Origin: Stephanodiscus triporus
Taxonomy: Eukaryota > Bacillariophyta > Thalassiosirophyceae > Thalassiosirales > Thalassiosiraceae
Length of the DNA stretch: 16,155 nucleotides
Assembly (NCBI GenBank): GCA_036939755.1
Contig: JALLAZ010000499.1
Span: 1 to 16,155, forward strand
Direction of reading: 5' to 3'
Positions within the stretch are counted from its first letter, which is position 1. Each line of letters starts with the position of its first letter. A program made the position numbers and the translations under genes. The notes beneath the pieces were generated by a model that was given only the letters and a program-made list of their open reading frames with translations, was not told the DNA's origin and ran no database searches. Shown here in pieces: positions 1 to 10,069 of this stretch.

Positions 1-165
1 AGCAAAATAGACCTATGCTGGGGATGTCGTCAAATGAGGATGCCGGTGGGAGCTTAGACATGGTGGTGGTGATAGAAGTATGGGGGATACTTGTCAAGGT
101 TAAGTGTGGGTGGTGTTACTTAGAGTTACTCTAAACTGTCCTGCATCGGTAAGCTGGCTAGGGAG

Positions 166-341
166 GGACCAGTGAGGACAGAAAAAATGGCGCCACCAGT
201 GAGGACAGAAAATTTTTTTGGCGCCACCAGTGAGGACGGAAAAATATTTTGGCGCCACCAAAATAGACGGAAAAAATATTGTGGCGCCACCAGTGAGGAC
301 AAAAAAATACGGCGCCACCAGTGAGGACTGAAAAATATATG
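166..341. repeat. Minisatellite with GGCGCC-centred units
   Basis: Five full units begin with GGCGCCACCA at 189, 220, 251, 283 and 311, spaced 31, 31, 32 and 28 bp apart. A partial unit precedes them from about 166. Each unit has a conserved core, GGCGCCACCAGTGAGGAC, followed by a variable run of A and T. The unit at 251 has a diverged core (CACCAAAATAGACGG). The open frames read on the minus strand here are only translations of the repeat and have no gene character. GGCGCC is self-complementary, so neighbouring units can also pair as inverted repeats. Confidence 0.9.
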
Positions 342-629
342 GACTGTGAACAGAGTAAAAGAGTACTCGGTAAAAGAGAGAGGGTAAGACTCGATAATAG
401 AGGTTTGAAAAATGGCGCATGGACGTGTTGTTTTGGTACGAGGGACATACTTACGGTAGAGGGGTAGCAATACCAACGTGACATATCTGACGGTTTATTG
501 CTGAAATTCAAAAGAAGTTAAATCATGTCATACACTAAGGGCAGTGCTGATAATTGCGCTGGAGAAGCTTCATTTTGACAGCGTTGCAGACAAAATAAAG
601 CCGCAAGAACACCTATTCTCTATTCAACC
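342..629. other. Spacer with no recognisable gene
   Basis: This AT-leaning spacer lies between the minisatellite and the possible gene at 630. I see no credible coding frame, RNA gene or repeat in it. It could hold the promoter of the plus-strand reading frame that starts at 630. Confidence 0.5.
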
Positions 630-1324
630 ATGTCTGCGTCAAACATTACACCGGCCGCCAGAACTTCTTTGGACAAATACAAAGAGAAATACCAAAAACT
701 AAAAGATGCTCATGCGGCAAAAGTGAGGGAAAACAACAGTTTGAAGGAGGAGTTACTGAAGTACCAGAATGAGGAAGTTGGTACCGATGATTAACACGAA
801 GTTGGTGGAGGTGAGGTCAAACTTCAACTCTTATATCAAGAAGCAGTACCTAGGTATGTGTTGTTTGTGGTTAACTACTTTGCATCAAGCCAAATCATGG
901 AATGACACTCAGACCGTTAACTTGTCTATCAGCTGATAAAAACAGTACAAGACCTGATGCATATGACCTTGATATGCATGAAGCACTGTCATCGGTATCA
1001 TCGGAGTTTATCTCAGCAAAACTACCAGCTGTGTGTCGATTCATGGACAAGTACGTGACAGGGCTGTACGGATCACGCTCAATCATCAATTGGATAGCCA
1101 AGAACAAGGGAAAACATTTCCTTCATATGGTGACAATGTCTGACATAGCCTACACTGTAGCTGTCATCGAGAACAGTTATGAAGCATGGGATGAAGAGCA
1201 TAAATTAAACGCAGGTGAGGGACACGAGAAGACAGTCAAGACAAAATTCACCAATCGAGTGGGAAAGAAGAGACAGTGCAACATGTCAGGGTGGAGTGCT
1301 GATGGTATTCAGTTCTACAAATGA
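630..1324 (+). CDS. Possible gene of a dispersed diatom family, unknown function
   Basis: Two short plus-strand frames read like protein. The first, 630-794, gives 54 residues with a hydrophilic, heptad-like stretch (about residues 14-48, e.g. LDKYKEKYQKLKDAHAAK) that could form a coiled coil. The second, 902-1324, gives 140 residues including SDIAYTVAVIENSYEAWDEE and a C-terminal GKKRQCNMSGWSADGIQFY. From memory, segments of this kind (an S/T-D-I-A-Y block, then GW-S-x-G-I-x-F-Y) occur in a large repetitive family of diatom hypothetical proteins; I could not check this. The frames may be exons of one gene, since GTATGT at 853 and ACAG near 947 would serve as splice sites, or parts of a decayed copy. 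The transposon-rich setting favours a repetitive element gene. The function is unknown. Confidence 0.4.
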
Positions 1325-1732
1325 TACCAGTGTGAGGATGAAATAGTTCATGTTACGGTGTAAATATGTGTAATGAGCAGTCTTAGACATACATATAGCG
1401 AATGTATGGCTTTAAGGATAGTTAATTAGTGGGCATAGGGTACTGTCAACAGGAGCAATGTGCAATGTTTACGCATTAACGTTAAATATGGTTACTGATC
1501 AAGCATTGTTAGTGAAGACAACACCCATAGCTAACTTCAGCCCAAAATGATTACCAAGCAAACATACACATGTTTAACCTACACCACCAGCAAATGCGTA
1601 CTGATTAGGTGTAATGAATATTCAACCAATAGGAGAATATATGATCACATAATAGACACCAATATGCTCTCTTGTTGAACGCGGCTATGGCCACAGAAGA
1701 AAGGTATCGAACAGTATAAGGGTAGACATAGG
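1325..1732. other. Gene-free spacer
   Basis: This AT-rich stretch follows the possible gene at 630-1324 and precedes the remains of the pogo-like element. I see no coding frame with protein character, no RNA gene and no clear terminal inverted repeat. Confidence 0.5.
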
Positions 1733-1776
1733 GTAAGACGAGCGCAGCCATTTAGTAAGATGAGCGCAGCCATTTA
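1733..1776. repeat. 22-bp tandem direct repeat, two copies
   Basis: Two adjacent 22-bp copies (1733-1754 and 1755-1776) share GAGCGCAGCCATTTA and differ at one base (GTAAGAC against GTAAGAT). They lie at the truncated 3' end of the pogo-like transposase remnant and may mark the deletion junction or a small local duplication. Confidence 0.85.
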
Positions 1777-1796
1777 CCTTCATCCAGTGGCACTTA

Positions 1797-2601
1797 TCTT
1801 TGTAAACATAACAGTTGTTCGAATATGGCTGAAGGCAACAATATTCGGGCTTCTGATGGATGGCCAAACGCTGTGATGGACACAGTGACACTGACACGTT
1901 TAGTGTCACCGCTGCCGGTGCACATGTTGATCATGCGCTTGCCAACGGTGTCGATCAACCCCTTATGTGTCATTGCGTGCCACATGGGGGTCTGATACAT
2001 GTTCAGGGTGAACTCGGGTGAACGATTCCCATCGTTTACGATGGGAATCATCACCTGCAGGTAGCCGAGGGCTTCCTCCATCACATCTTCAGGTGGGCCC
2101 TGCGCGGTATGCATCGTTATGCGATGCGTGAGGTTGTTTCTCGACATAAGCTGAGAGACAGCCATCTTCTGTGCGGGAAGAGTCTTGTCAGCGAAAGCAG
2201 GGCTCAACTGACAAGCCTTTCTCACAAGAGAGAAACGCGAGACAGGAAGACCCTTGCTGCGCCACTCGTCCACAAAACAAACCCAGCAGTTCCTCCTCAA
2301 CCTCATCCAGGAGACTCGATGGGCCTTTTCGCAAAGACAACTTCTCCCGACCAGTGGCCAAAGCAGCTTCAAGCTTCTCGGCGCGAGCGCGCCACCTGAA
2401 AACTTGGGAGGGACACACCTGCAACATCACAGCAGCCTCACCCTGGTTCAAGTTTTGGCTCCTCATCAAGCTATCAACAGTAGAGAGAATCTGGAACTTC
2501 TCGTATGCAGGACGGTACTGGCGACGCTGGATAGCAGTATCCATTCGTTGAGCAAGGCGCGCAAGGCTGGGACCACCAGGATTGTAGACTTTGGTCTTCA
2601 T
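1797..2601 (-). pseudogene. Broken pogo/Tigger-like (DDE_1) transposase
   Basis: The remains lie on the minus strand in two frames. The first starts best at Met 2601. It has a helix-turn-helix-like part (YEKFQILSTVDSLMRSQNLN, then QVCPSQVFRWRARAEKLEA) and runs into DEVEEELLG. Near 2268-2285 the homology moves to another frame and continues with VDEWRSKGLPVSRF, LTHRITMHTAQGPPEDV, the block LNMYQTPMW and GSGDTKRVSVTVSITAFG. This order (DNA-binding domain, then the start of a DDE_1 catalytic domain) matches pogo/Tigger transposases of the Tc1/mariner superfamily. The family usually reads N-M-D-x-T-P, where Asp is the first catalytic residue; here codon 1995-1997 is TAT (Tyr). The later catalytic acidic residues are absent, because the homology fades below about 1870. 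With a frameshift, a lost catalytic residue and a missing C-terminus, the copy is dead. Confidence 0.75.
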
Positions 2602-2953
2602 TTCACTTTGTGGGAGGAGATCGATGGATAGCTCCCACAAACACATATGAGTTGTGCCACCCGACCAGGCAGCGTAGGGGGTACGGGAGGACATGGTACA
2701 ACATCCTGCGGCAACAAAGCCATGCGCCAAAAAAAATGGTCGTGAGGGCCAACGTAGGAATACAACAAAAAAGTTAGATACTTGGTGCAAGAAAGAGGGG
2801 ACATTTTCATTGCTTCAACAGCGTATTCTACGGTATCGTAGTTCCGGAGGAGCAAAGACCAGGTTTGCAAATCCTATTTCCTCAACAGCTACGCCGCACG
2901 TGCTATTGCAAGGCATCGGTAGTGCACTTAAGGGAGCATCATGGCCGGTATTA
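2602..2953. other. Spacer between two transposon remnants
   Basis: This stretch separates the pogo-like remnant from the inverted-repeat element at 2954. It could contain the outer end of the pogo-like element, but I found no matching terminal repeat. The open frames across it show no protein character. Confidence 0.4.
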
Positions 2954-2986
2954 GGGCCTGTCCACAGGCATCGTTTTTTTCGTACC

Positions 2987-3007
2987 TCATACCCCGCTGG
3001 GGTATGA
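2987..3007. repeat. Subterminal hairpin in the MITE
   Basis: TCATACCCC (2987-2995) and GGGGTATGA (2999-3007) are perfect 9-bp inverted arms around a 3-nt loop. The same GGGGTATGA block recurs near the right end of the element, as expected of subterminal repeats to which a transposase might bind. Confidence 0.7.
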
Positions 3008-3434
3008 AATTGCGTACATAGGACGTACCGTACAGTATTTCTGGCCACCAAAAAAATCATAGTGGACTGACTCGCAGCGTTATACCTACCCCCCCCCACG
3101 TAAAAACATGATCTAATTCCTACAGTAGAAATATTGTCTAGTGTCCTCTCGCGAACAAGAGGCATTGTGACAACGACGGCGGCGACGATGAAGACAACGG
3201 CGGCAACAGCGCCGGCGGGGGGGAACAAACAACAATCAACTAAATACAGGGAAGAAAATGTGGCGGCGAAGGCGAAGGCAGCGGTGCGACGGTGATAATG
3301 GCAGCGACGGCGGTGGCGGAGGTTGCAGCGGCGGCGGCAACGGCGACGGCAACGGAGGCGAAGGCGCTGTTCGTTGTGGCGGAGGGGGTCGTGGCGTGGA
3401 TGGGGGCTGCGGCGGCGGCGCACTTGAACCGTGC

Positions 3435-3576
3435 AGGGGTATGAAAGTGTGAAAACCAGAGAGGCCAAAAATTCTGCCTGTGGCCAAGGTTTCATACATA
3501 GTGGGGAGGACAGACCAAATCAGGGGTATGAATCCGAAAAAGGGGTACGAAAAAAATGCTGCCTGTGGACAGGCCC
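3435..3576. repeat. Duplicated right end of the MITE
   Basis: An AGGGGTATGAA block followed by a GCCTGTGG block occurs at 3435-3486 and again at 3522-3574, offset by about 85-87 bp. The inner copy (CTGCCTGTGGCCAAGG) is a degenerate version of the terminal CTGCCTGTGGACAGG. The right end of the element therefore seems to have been duplicated in tandem, with only the outer copy matching the left end well. Confidence 0.6.
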
Positions 3577-3609
3577 TTACGCTAGAAGAAGAGTACTTAC
3601 TACCTAGAG

Positions 3610-3640
3610 GAGTAATAGTACCATACGATTACTATTACTC
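3610..3640. repeat. Perfect 11-bp inverted repeat (hairpin)
   Basis: GAGTAATAGTA (3610-3620) and TACTATTACTC (3630-3640) form perfect arms around a 9-nt loop, 34 bp outside the MITE and about 190 bp upstream of the LAMTOR2-like start codon. It could be a regulatory palindrome or part of another small element. Confidence 0.8.
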
Positions 3641-3826
3641 ATATCTCTCGTTGGTACGAATCTATGTGTTGGTAGGTAGTATCTCTCTAGATATAGAGGT
3701 GTATTCTGACGCGAGCGAGGGAGGATCCAGGGAATGAAGGCGGCGGCGTGTGGCATAAATATGGCAGTGTTGATCAGTTAGGAGTCGTACAGGATAGAGT
3801 AGCAACCATTTACCATCTGTACGCCA

Positions 3827-4554
3827 ATGATCCGCTCTCGCTCTATACCCGCCGTTCTCTCCCGCGTGACCGGCGACGGTATACATGCCATCCTCTTAAT
3901 CGATGCCGACGGAGAATTATTAGGAAGCCACGGTAGTCCTCCTCCCCAACATCCCTCGCAGGTTGATAACGGTGGTGGCGCCGAGTCCGCCGCCGGGGCC
4001 GCTCCTCGTAATGAGAAGAATCACTGGCCTTTGGATGCGGCATCGATCGGGGCTCTCATATCTGAGGTCGCGGGAGATTATCGACGGATGGGGGAGGAGC
4101 TGCTGTTGTTGGATCCTCAATACGATTCGCAACAGCAGACTGCCGGAAAGGGTGATGGGGGGCAGAGTGCGGCGGCTTTGCAGCGGCAAGATAGGGGCGG
4201 TTCGTCGAATGGGGGAGAAGTCGGTGGGGGATCATCCGCATTGCTACAGACAGACGCTATGGGGAAGAATGGCAAGGAAAATAATACTGGAACGAATTTG
4301 AAGAGTCTTGTGATTGAGTTGGATTATGTGAGTGAAAAAGGTTTCTCACGATTTTCTTGTTTCATCAATGGTCTAATTGAATACATTTTGTACTCGTTGA
4401 ATCCAATGAACAGGGGGTAGTTGGCGTGGCGAGTGCTGGACCTGATTTTTATGTTATTGCCCTAGCGGATTCAACAGTGCAACACGGAGCTTTGACGGGG
4501 AGGTTGCAATCATTAGGGTCACATGTAAGGGAAGCTTTGTCGCAGCTGGATTAG
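3827..4554 (+). CDS. LAMTOR2-like Roadblock/LC7 protein (Ragulator subunit candidate)
   Basis: Exons 3827-4327 and 4414-4554 are joined across an 86-bp intron (GTGAGT to AACAG, phase 0) and give 213 residues. Without the splice the frame runs into a stop at 4420. The N-terminus matches LAMTOR2/p14 in order: a short helix with AVLSRV, then GIHAILLIDADGELLGSHG (residues 18-36). A second helix lies near 71-89, and the C-terminal half reads LKSLVIELDY, then VGVASAGPDFYVIALA, then a final helix (about 158-213). LAMTOR2 is part of Ragulator, which anchors Rag GTPases and TORC1 signalling at the lysosome or vacuole. The human protein is about 125 residues; the extra length here is two low-complexity insertions (37-66 and about 96-156) rich in Gly, Ser, Gln and Asn. 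Another Roadblock family member (MglB- or dynein-light-chain-like) is possible, but the N-terminal pattern favours LAMTOR2. Confidence 0.75.
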
Positions 4555-4867
4555 TTTATCTTTGTCGGTGCGGCATGGCATGTTACGTTTAGTCGAACAT
4601 ATCACTTGCTGTGTACCTACTCTTGACTGCTAATAATAGAGAGTCGTACCTGATGGCCGTCCCCCCCGCCCCGCGCGACCGTCGTCCTCTCGTACTTTGT
4701 GTGTGTGTGCTGCGGTCCCATCTACGCTGAATCCCAATACACCAAAATCAAAATTGTCGAAGTCTGTCCGGCCGCTAATCGGCAACGCGGCCCGCCACCC
4801 GCGCCCGCCACCCCTGGCCTGCTTCGTCGACGCCATGTTGTGGTAGTCGTTCAATCACCACAATAAC
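4555..4867. other. Intergenic spacer and probable promoter of the RRM-like gene
   Basis: This 313-bp spacer has a C-rich tract near 4660-4675 and a short (GT)n run near 4700. It must hold the 3' end of the LAMTOR2-like transcript and the promoter of the next gene. The open frame on the minus strand (4854-4630) is low-complexity and not convincing. Confidence 0.5.
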
Positions 4868-4870
4868 ATG
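4834..4870. promoter_or_regulatory. Imperfect inverted repeat overlapping a start codon
   Basis: CATGTTGTGGT (4834-4844) is inverted as ACCACAATAACATG (4857-4870), with a 3-nt insertion in the second arm and a 12-nt spacer. The second arm includes the ATG at 4868. In the mRNA this could fold into a hairpin over the start codon. It may be chance. Confidence 0.35.
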
Positions 4871-6793
4871 ATTCTTTCCTCTGCAAGCCGTGCCATAGAG
4901 GCAGCACGGCTGCACCATCGATCCACACTCGCAGCTGCAAAAGTGGAGCTGCAGGCGCGGTCGTCATCGTCTCTCAAACCGAGATGCGGCCATCAGATTT
5001 GTTCATTGGCCATCGCAAGTAGTGGATCTCCTCAATTACCTAGAAAAATATCGTCGGTTGCGCGTTTTTCTTTTGGTAGACCAGAAAAAAATACCAATCA
5101 TTCTTATAGTGAGCATCAGCAGATCCAGTCGTCCGGGTTCAGTAATTTTACAAAGATGCTTGAGTATCAAGATTTACCCACAAAATCTCGTCGCGGGGAT
5201 AGCACCCTAAGAGGAAATGGTGATCAACGTCGTGAAATTCGTCCCTATCAACGAGATGATGTCGCATCTGAAAGAGTCTCAACCACCGAAACAAAGTCTC
5301 GTGCAAATGTAAGCTCGATCAACGACTCGCACCGAAGCATAAATCAAGGACGCACGATTTCCCTCGAAAGACCCCGTTGGCGTAGTAGAAAGGTACCCAC
5401 ACTGTCCAAGATCAACGTCAACTCAACTAAGTGCCAAGTCTCAACTTCAGAATGGATCCAAATCTCCGGCACACCGCCCATGTCCAAGTTGTCAGATTTA
5501 TTCCCATGTTTCAATCAAATTATCGACTACGAATTGCAAAAGGGAATCATTGACTTGGATGCTCTGCAAGACCAGACATATGCTGATAGTCGCGCGAGGG
5601 CTTACGCTTTGGACGAGGTTGGTGCATTGGGCACTCTCTATCCCACGAGACGAATCGAAAATGGGAACAGTGATATACCTCTCTGGTCACCATATCCCTC
5701 AGACCACCCTCAGTCACTCGGTGACGCCTGTGCCATGATTCTCGAAGCACGAATTCAGCTATCGTACCGCGCTCGGCCCATGGGTTGGTTTATAAAACTG
5801 CCAAATCGAAGTGTCGTCCATGCTGTTCTGAATCATGTCCATCGTGCAAATCAAAACAAATGGCATTCACCAAGTGAAGACAGCATCCTGAAACAACAGA
5901 GGAGAGAATGGAGAGAGGGGTTGTGGAAGGGTGTTTATGATGATAATGACAGCGTTGCAGAGAAGAAAGGAGCTGAAGTGGCGTTAGAGCATGAAGAACG
6001 TGATGAAAAAGAGCTGGCATGGGGAGATAAAAAATTGGGAGCAAAATCGAAGTATGACTTGTCTTGGGAGAGTGCTTCAGAGGAAGGACATGAAGCCATG
6101 CGAACATCAAAAACTGAGGAGCCACAGGATGATGCCGATAGTTACATCCAAAGATATTCACATTCTCATCCATATCCAAGCCTGTTGACGACGCAAAGTG
6201 CGAGACAAGCATCTCCCTATCAACTGATGAAAAGTGGGTCATCAATACTTAGCATTCGAGAATTTTGTCCACATCCTACAGACATATCTTCCTTCGGCAA
6301 AGAATATCTCCCATGGGAGCAGCATGCTTTTCATTTATGCGGGCATCTCAATCTTTCCGATTCAGTGGTTCGTGTCGAAACATCTGACTTGACAACCAAT
6401 GAGGAAGGCATTCGTTATTTTTTTCGAGGATATGACTTGAAAGGCATCCCTGTGCCAGAGGAGAAAGCACCTGATGTATCTGATCTCCCATCTTGCCTCA
6501 TTGACTTTCCCCAATCCATCGGTTGGAATATAAAAAGCAATTGTAATGTGAACCTATTGGTGGAAGGAATACATGAACCTCAATACCGTGCGCCTCATTA
6601 CAACAATCCAAGTGACAGGAAGAGGCGGCGCACAATAAGGGCGAACAGGCACACATTCTTGGTAAGGTTCGCTTCACCCGCTGATGCTCGCATGGCGGTT
6701 CGTGATGTAGATGGAAAAATACATGATGGTCAACGCTGGTCCGTGACTCAATATCCAAACTGTCTCCTCAACAACTTGCCGAACAAAACATAA
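4868..6793 (+). CDS. Protein of unknown function with a C-terminal RRM-like fold
   Basis: A single open frame of 641 residues with no obvious intron. Residues 1-45 are rich in Arg, Ala and Ser and poor in acidic residues, so an organelle, perhaps mitochondrial, presequence is possible. Residues about 45-190 are low-complexity and basic. A conserved-looking block lies at about 240-325 (SRARAYALDEVGALGTLYP, then RARPMGWFIKLPNRSVV). An acidic, charged linker spans about 340-430. The C-terminus (about 498-629) resembles an RNA-recognition motif: a first strand VVRVETSDL, a helix with EEGIRYFFRGYDL, a long loop, then TFLVRFASPADARMAVRDVDG and a last strand RWSVTQYP. An RNA-binding role is inferred from fold only. 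The last roughly 13 residues (NCLLNNLPNKT region) come from DNA that also reads as chelatase in another frame, so the natural C-terminus may be altered. The stop lies 8 bp before the chelatase ATG. Confidence 0.7.
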   Translation: MILSSASRAIEAARLHHRSTLAAAKVELQARSSSSLKPRCGHQICSLAIASSGSPQLPRKISSVARFSFGRPEKNTNHSYSEHQQIQSSGFSNFTKMLEYQDLPTKSRRGDSTLRGNGDQRREIRPYQRDDVASERVSTTETKSRANVSSINDSHRSINQGRTISLERPRWRSRKVPTLSKINVNSTKCQVSTSEWIQISGTPPMSKLSDLFPCFNQIIDYELQKGIIDLDALQDQTYADSRARAYALDEVGALGTLYPTRRIENGNSDIPLWSPYPSDHPQSLGDACAMILEARIQLSYRARPMGWFIKLPNRSVVHAVLNHVHRANQNKWHSPSEDSILKQQRREWREGLWKGVYDDNDSVAEKKGAEVALEHEERDEKELAWGDKKLGAKSKYDLSWESASEEGHEAMRTSKTEEPQDDADSYIQRYSHSHPYPSLLTTQSARQASPYQLMKSGSSILSIREFCPHPTDISSFGKEYLPWEQHAFHLCGHLNLSDSVVRVETSDLTTNEEGIRYFFRGYDLKGIPVPEEKAPDVSDLPSCLIDFPQSIGWNIKSNCNVNLLVEGIHEPQYRAPHYNNPSDRKRRRTIRANRHTFLVRFASPADARMAVRDVDGKIHDGQRWSVTQYPNCLLNNLPNKT

Positions 6794-6801
6794 CATCTGG
6801 C

Positions 6802-9562
6802 ATGGTATTTGGTGACATCGCGACGGTGCTAGGTAAGGGCATGTCGCCAAACGAGCTGGAAAAAATGCTTGGCAAGTACATGCACAGGAAAGTGAGGCGC
6901 TCGTGGCCCACGAACGAACGCGGACCGGGCGTCTCCTCTAACGGAGACTTGGCCGTTGCAGGCCTACAGCTGGGGAACGTTTGGATTTTTGTTCAGCCTT
7001 TGTTGGGAGTCGAAGGTGATCCGATGCGTCTCCTGTTTCAGCGCGACCTGACTCCTCATCCCCAATACTTGGCCACCTATAAATGGTTACAGCGACCAGA
7101 AGAGCAGGGAGGATTCGGCGCTCAAGCAATAGTTCACTTTGGTATGCACGGCACCGTCGAATGGCTGCCAGGTCAGCCGCTTGGCAATGATCGTTCCTCT
7201 TGGAGTGACGAAATGCTGGGCAACCTCCCCAACCTTTATATTTACGCAGCTAACAACCCAAGCGAAAGCATCCTGGCGAAGCGGAGAGGTTATGGAACAC
7301 TGATATCTTACAATGTTCCGCCTTATGGTAGAAGTGGGCTGTACCTCGAGTTGTCCAACTTAAAAGAGATGGTAGAAGAATACCGAACGGCCGCAGTGAA
7401 TGCTCCCCCTAATGCACCCCTAGATGTTGATGTGCTTCAATTGATATATGATGTTGCCGAACGCAATGGCATGACGAAAGATGTTCCGTTGCACGACCCC
7501 ACGTCGATGACAGTTCAAAGCGCAAGCATTGACGAGAATCTATCAAAGGAGGCCGCAGAAAAATGGATTCTGGATCTTGCAGAATATCTCAACGTCCTAC
7601 AAGATCGACTATTCTCTAGTGGTCTGCACGTCCTCGGAAGCTGTCCCACTGTAGACGACATGGTCTCTTACCTAGAGGCCTATTTTGGAGAGCGGCTGTC
7701 ACCCGAGGACTGTCGCAAAGTGGCGAATGAGTTCTTGGAATCATCTAATAAGTCAGAACACGTAGGAGGTGGTTTCTTGAGTAAGATGGTATCATTCGTT
7801 CGTAACCTATTCGCGGAAAAAGAAGTGGACACGTCTGAGAAGAAGACTGATGGCGAAGTTTTGATGGAAGAGGCTAACAGCATTGTACGTCTTTTGGCAC
7901 GTTCGACGGAAGAGATCGACAGCTTGGTTCATGGATTGTCCGGAGGTTACATTCGGCCTGCTCCGGGAGGCGATTTGCTTCGAGACGGCCCTTCTGTTCT
8001 TCCGACAGGCAGGAACATGCACGCTCTTGATCCTTACCGAATGCCATCAGCAAGTGCATGGATCCGAGGCCAAAAGGCAGCAGAAGAGATACTTCGTCAG
8101 CACCTGCAAAGCAACGGGGGAAAGTTTCCGGAGACGATTGCTGTAACGCTTTGGGGACTCGATGCAATAAAGACTCGCGGAGAATCTGTCGCAATTGTGC
8201 TTGCCTTAGTTGGAGCGAAACCAGTAAAGGAGGGGACTGGCAGGGTCGTCCGATATGATTTGATCCCTCTGGAAGAGCTCAAGCGCCCACGTGTGGACGT
8301 TCTGGCGTCTTTGAGCGGGATTTTTCGGTAAGCGCCGCGTGTTGACCGAAAGAAGTAACAGGCATCCGCCCTATTTATTGATCCAATTTGCACGTGCTCA
8401 TGACGCTTCTTCTCGTGCAGCGATTCATTTGCTAATGTCGTTGATTTATTGGATGACATGTTTGAGCGCGCCGCCCAAGCTGACGAACCATTGGATATGA
8501 ACTTCATCAAGAAACACTCTCAGGAGCTTGTGGCTAGCGGTGTTGACGAACGACCCGCTGCTCGTCTCTTCAGCAACCCGTAAGTTTGCAGAAGAATAGT
8601 TTACCATGCTCTTTCTCAACAGGAGCTCTCTTATCCCTGATATTATTTTGTGTGTTCATATACGACAGTCCTGGAGACTACGGAAGCATGGTCAATGAAG
8701 TGGTGGGTTCTGGAGAGTGGGAGGACTCTGCTAGCCTTGGAGAAACGTGGACGTCAAGGAATGCATTCAGTTACGGTCGTAACGAAGGGGACGGGAAGGG
8801 ATCTCTAGGAACCGCTCGGCCTGCAGTCCTCGACAAGCTGTTGGCGACTACGGAACGCATTGTCCAGGAAGTCGATAGTGTCGAGTACGGCATCACGGAC
8901 ATCCAAGAATATTACGCCAATACCGGCGCATTGAAGGTGAGAAACGATGTTGATCATTGGAAGCTTTTGACGAGATTTCTAGCTCTCATTTAATTACAAT
9001 ATTGGCAGAAAGCCGCAGAGAACAGAAAAGACATTGACCCTACCACTTTAAAGAAAAAGAAAGTTACCATCTCAGTGATTGAAGGTGAGAAGCGATGTTG
9101 ATCATTTAATGCTTTAGGCAAGATTCCTAGTTCTCATTCAAATACAATATGGGCAAAGCCTTCGGCAATGTCGGAGACGATACGGTGCCAGTCAGGGATG
9201 TAGAACAAGTTCTTCGACTTGAATATCGAAGTAAATTGCTCAACCCGAAATGGCGGGACGCCATGTTGAAACAGGGTTCTGGGGGGGCGTACGAAATCAG
9301 CCAGCGTATGACGGCAATGGTTGGATGGGCCGCCACCACTGAGGTTGATAATTTTGTTTTCGATCAAGCGGCAGAGCGTTACGCATTAGACGAAGAGGTT
9401 GCAGCTCAGTTGCAGAAATCAAATCCCGAAGCCTTCAAGAATGTTGTTCGTCGTCTCCTTGAAGCCGAGGGCAGAGGAATGTGGTCAGCAGACGTCAACA
9501 CTCTGGAGAAGCTTCGCTCACAGTACATGGATGCTGACGATTTCATCGAACGCGTCACATGA
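6802..9562 (+). CDS. chlH: Magnesium chelatase subunit H, BchH-type, lacking its N-terminus
   Basis: Exons 6802-8327, 8421-8579, 8669-8936, 9009-9084 and 9159-9562 join in frame to give 810 residues. All four introns are GT-AG, and across each junction the protein stays collinear with the family, e.g. SGIF|RDSFANVVDLL and SVIE|AFGNVGDD. The H subunit binds protoporphyrin IX and, with ChlI and ChlD, inserts Mg in the first step specific to chlorophyll synthesis; it belongs to the CobN/BchH family. Visible motifs are EGDPMRLLF (71-79), HFGMHGTVEWLPGQPLGN (112-129), YAANNPSESILAKRRGYGT (148-166), ALDPYRMP near 410, and YRSKLLNPKW near 700. The wording (HGTVEWLPG, SGGAYEISQRMTAMVGWAAT) looks closer to bacterial BchH than to plant ChlH, suggesting the second algal ChlH paralogue. 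Full-length members have about 1200-1400 residues; the first 400-600 are missing. No plastid-targeting peptide is visible at this start, so it may be an expressed fragment or a decaying copy. Confidence 0.9.
8937..9008 (+). repeat. ChlH intron 3, paralogous to intron 4
   Basis: This 72-bp intron (GTGAGA to GGCAG, phase 0) aligns along its whole length with the next intron at 9085-9158, with about 60 of 72 aligned positions identical. Shared blocks include CGATGTTGATCATT, AGATT, CTAG, TCTCATT and TACAATAT. Confidence 0.85.
9085..9158 (+). repeat. ChlH intron 4, paralogous to intron 3
   Basis: This 74-bp intron (GTGAGA to CAAAG, phase 1) is a copy of intron 3 and differs at about 12 positions plus a 2-nt insertion near the acceptor. 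The 3' splice site CAAAG was chosen because it restores SVIE|AFGNVGDD, which is collinear with the BchH family. Confidence 0.8.
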
Positions 9563-9726
9563 AGATAGAAATGAGTAGAAATAGTAGGGGAAAGTTCCGA
9601 GACAAGAGCATTCAGGTAGCTTTTGTGAAGGCAAAGCAACTGAACTCATGAAAATAGGATCAACCTAATGCATGTAATTTTAGAGAGCTGTTTTAGAACA
9701 TTTTAATTCTATGAGTGGTGCGGTTC

Positions 9727-9768
9727 TGTAGTGTGTGCATAGAATTCCCGACGACAGCACACACTACA
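9727..9768. terminator. Strong hairpin downstream of ChlH
   Basis: TGTAGTGTGTGC (9727-9738) and GCACACACTACA (9757-9768) are perfect 12-bp arms around an 18-nt loop, followed by an A/T-rich run. It sits about 165 bp after the chelatase stop, in a 3' UTR or 3'-end-processing position. Its role is inferred; eukaryotic genes do not need such a hairpin. Confidence 0.4.
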
Positions 9769-9943
9769 ATAAATATTTTTTTCTGTTTTGAATATCTCTC
9801 CGTGGCAGGCTCTCAACTCAAAATAAGTCTCCATCAATACATAGCTCCCATCAGGTTCCGAAAAAAATTGCCATATTCGTCCCTGTCCCCTCACATTCGT
9901 CAGCAAGACGTGCTCAAAATTGTTTCATTTGTATGCTGCCTCA

Positions 9944-9966
9944 CCCGCCCACCCACCCACCCACCC
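9944..9966. repeat. (CCCA)n simple repeat
   Basis: A short tetranucleotide run, CCCACCCACCCACCCACCC, lies in the convergent spacer. On the minus strand it gives tryptophan-glycine-rich translation that inflates a spurious open frame there. Confidence 0.85.
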
Positions 9967-10069
9967 TCCTCCTATTCCCAATAGAATGAATTGGAATGCG
10001 TTATCACGCATTGAATCGTATTGTTTGTCGTTCTCCATAATATCGACGAACACGCCCGCGCACCGAATC

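Larger units (their letters stand above)
2954..3576. mobile_element. PIF/Harbinger-like non-autonomous DNA transposon (MITE), 623 bp
   Basis: The left end starts with GGGCCTGTCCACAGGCA and the right end (3560-3576) is its exact reverse complement. The inverted repeats continue imperfectly to about 37 bp on each side (roughly 33 matches), including a T7/A7 run and CGTACC. The element is flanked by TTA on both sides (2951-2953 and 3577-3579), a 3-bp target site duplication. A TWA duplication and ends beginning GGG/GGC are typical of PIF/Harbinger elements. The interior, about 3170-3425, is a GC-rich run of CGG-like triplets with no transposase, so movement would need a transposase supplied from elsewhere. 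The short block GGGGTATGAA recurs near 2999, 3436 and 3523, with a diverged form at 3542. The interior open frames are glycine- or proline-rich triplet translations, not genes. Confidence 0.85.
9563..10069. other. Spacer between convergent genes
   Basis: This 507-bp spacer lies between the 3' ends of the chelatase gene (plus) and the small plastid-protein gene (minus). It holds a 12-bp hairpin at 9727-9768, an AATAAATATTTTTTTCTG tract just after it that could act as a polyadenylation region, and a (CCCA)n run near 9944-9966. I see no gene in it. Confidence 0.6.
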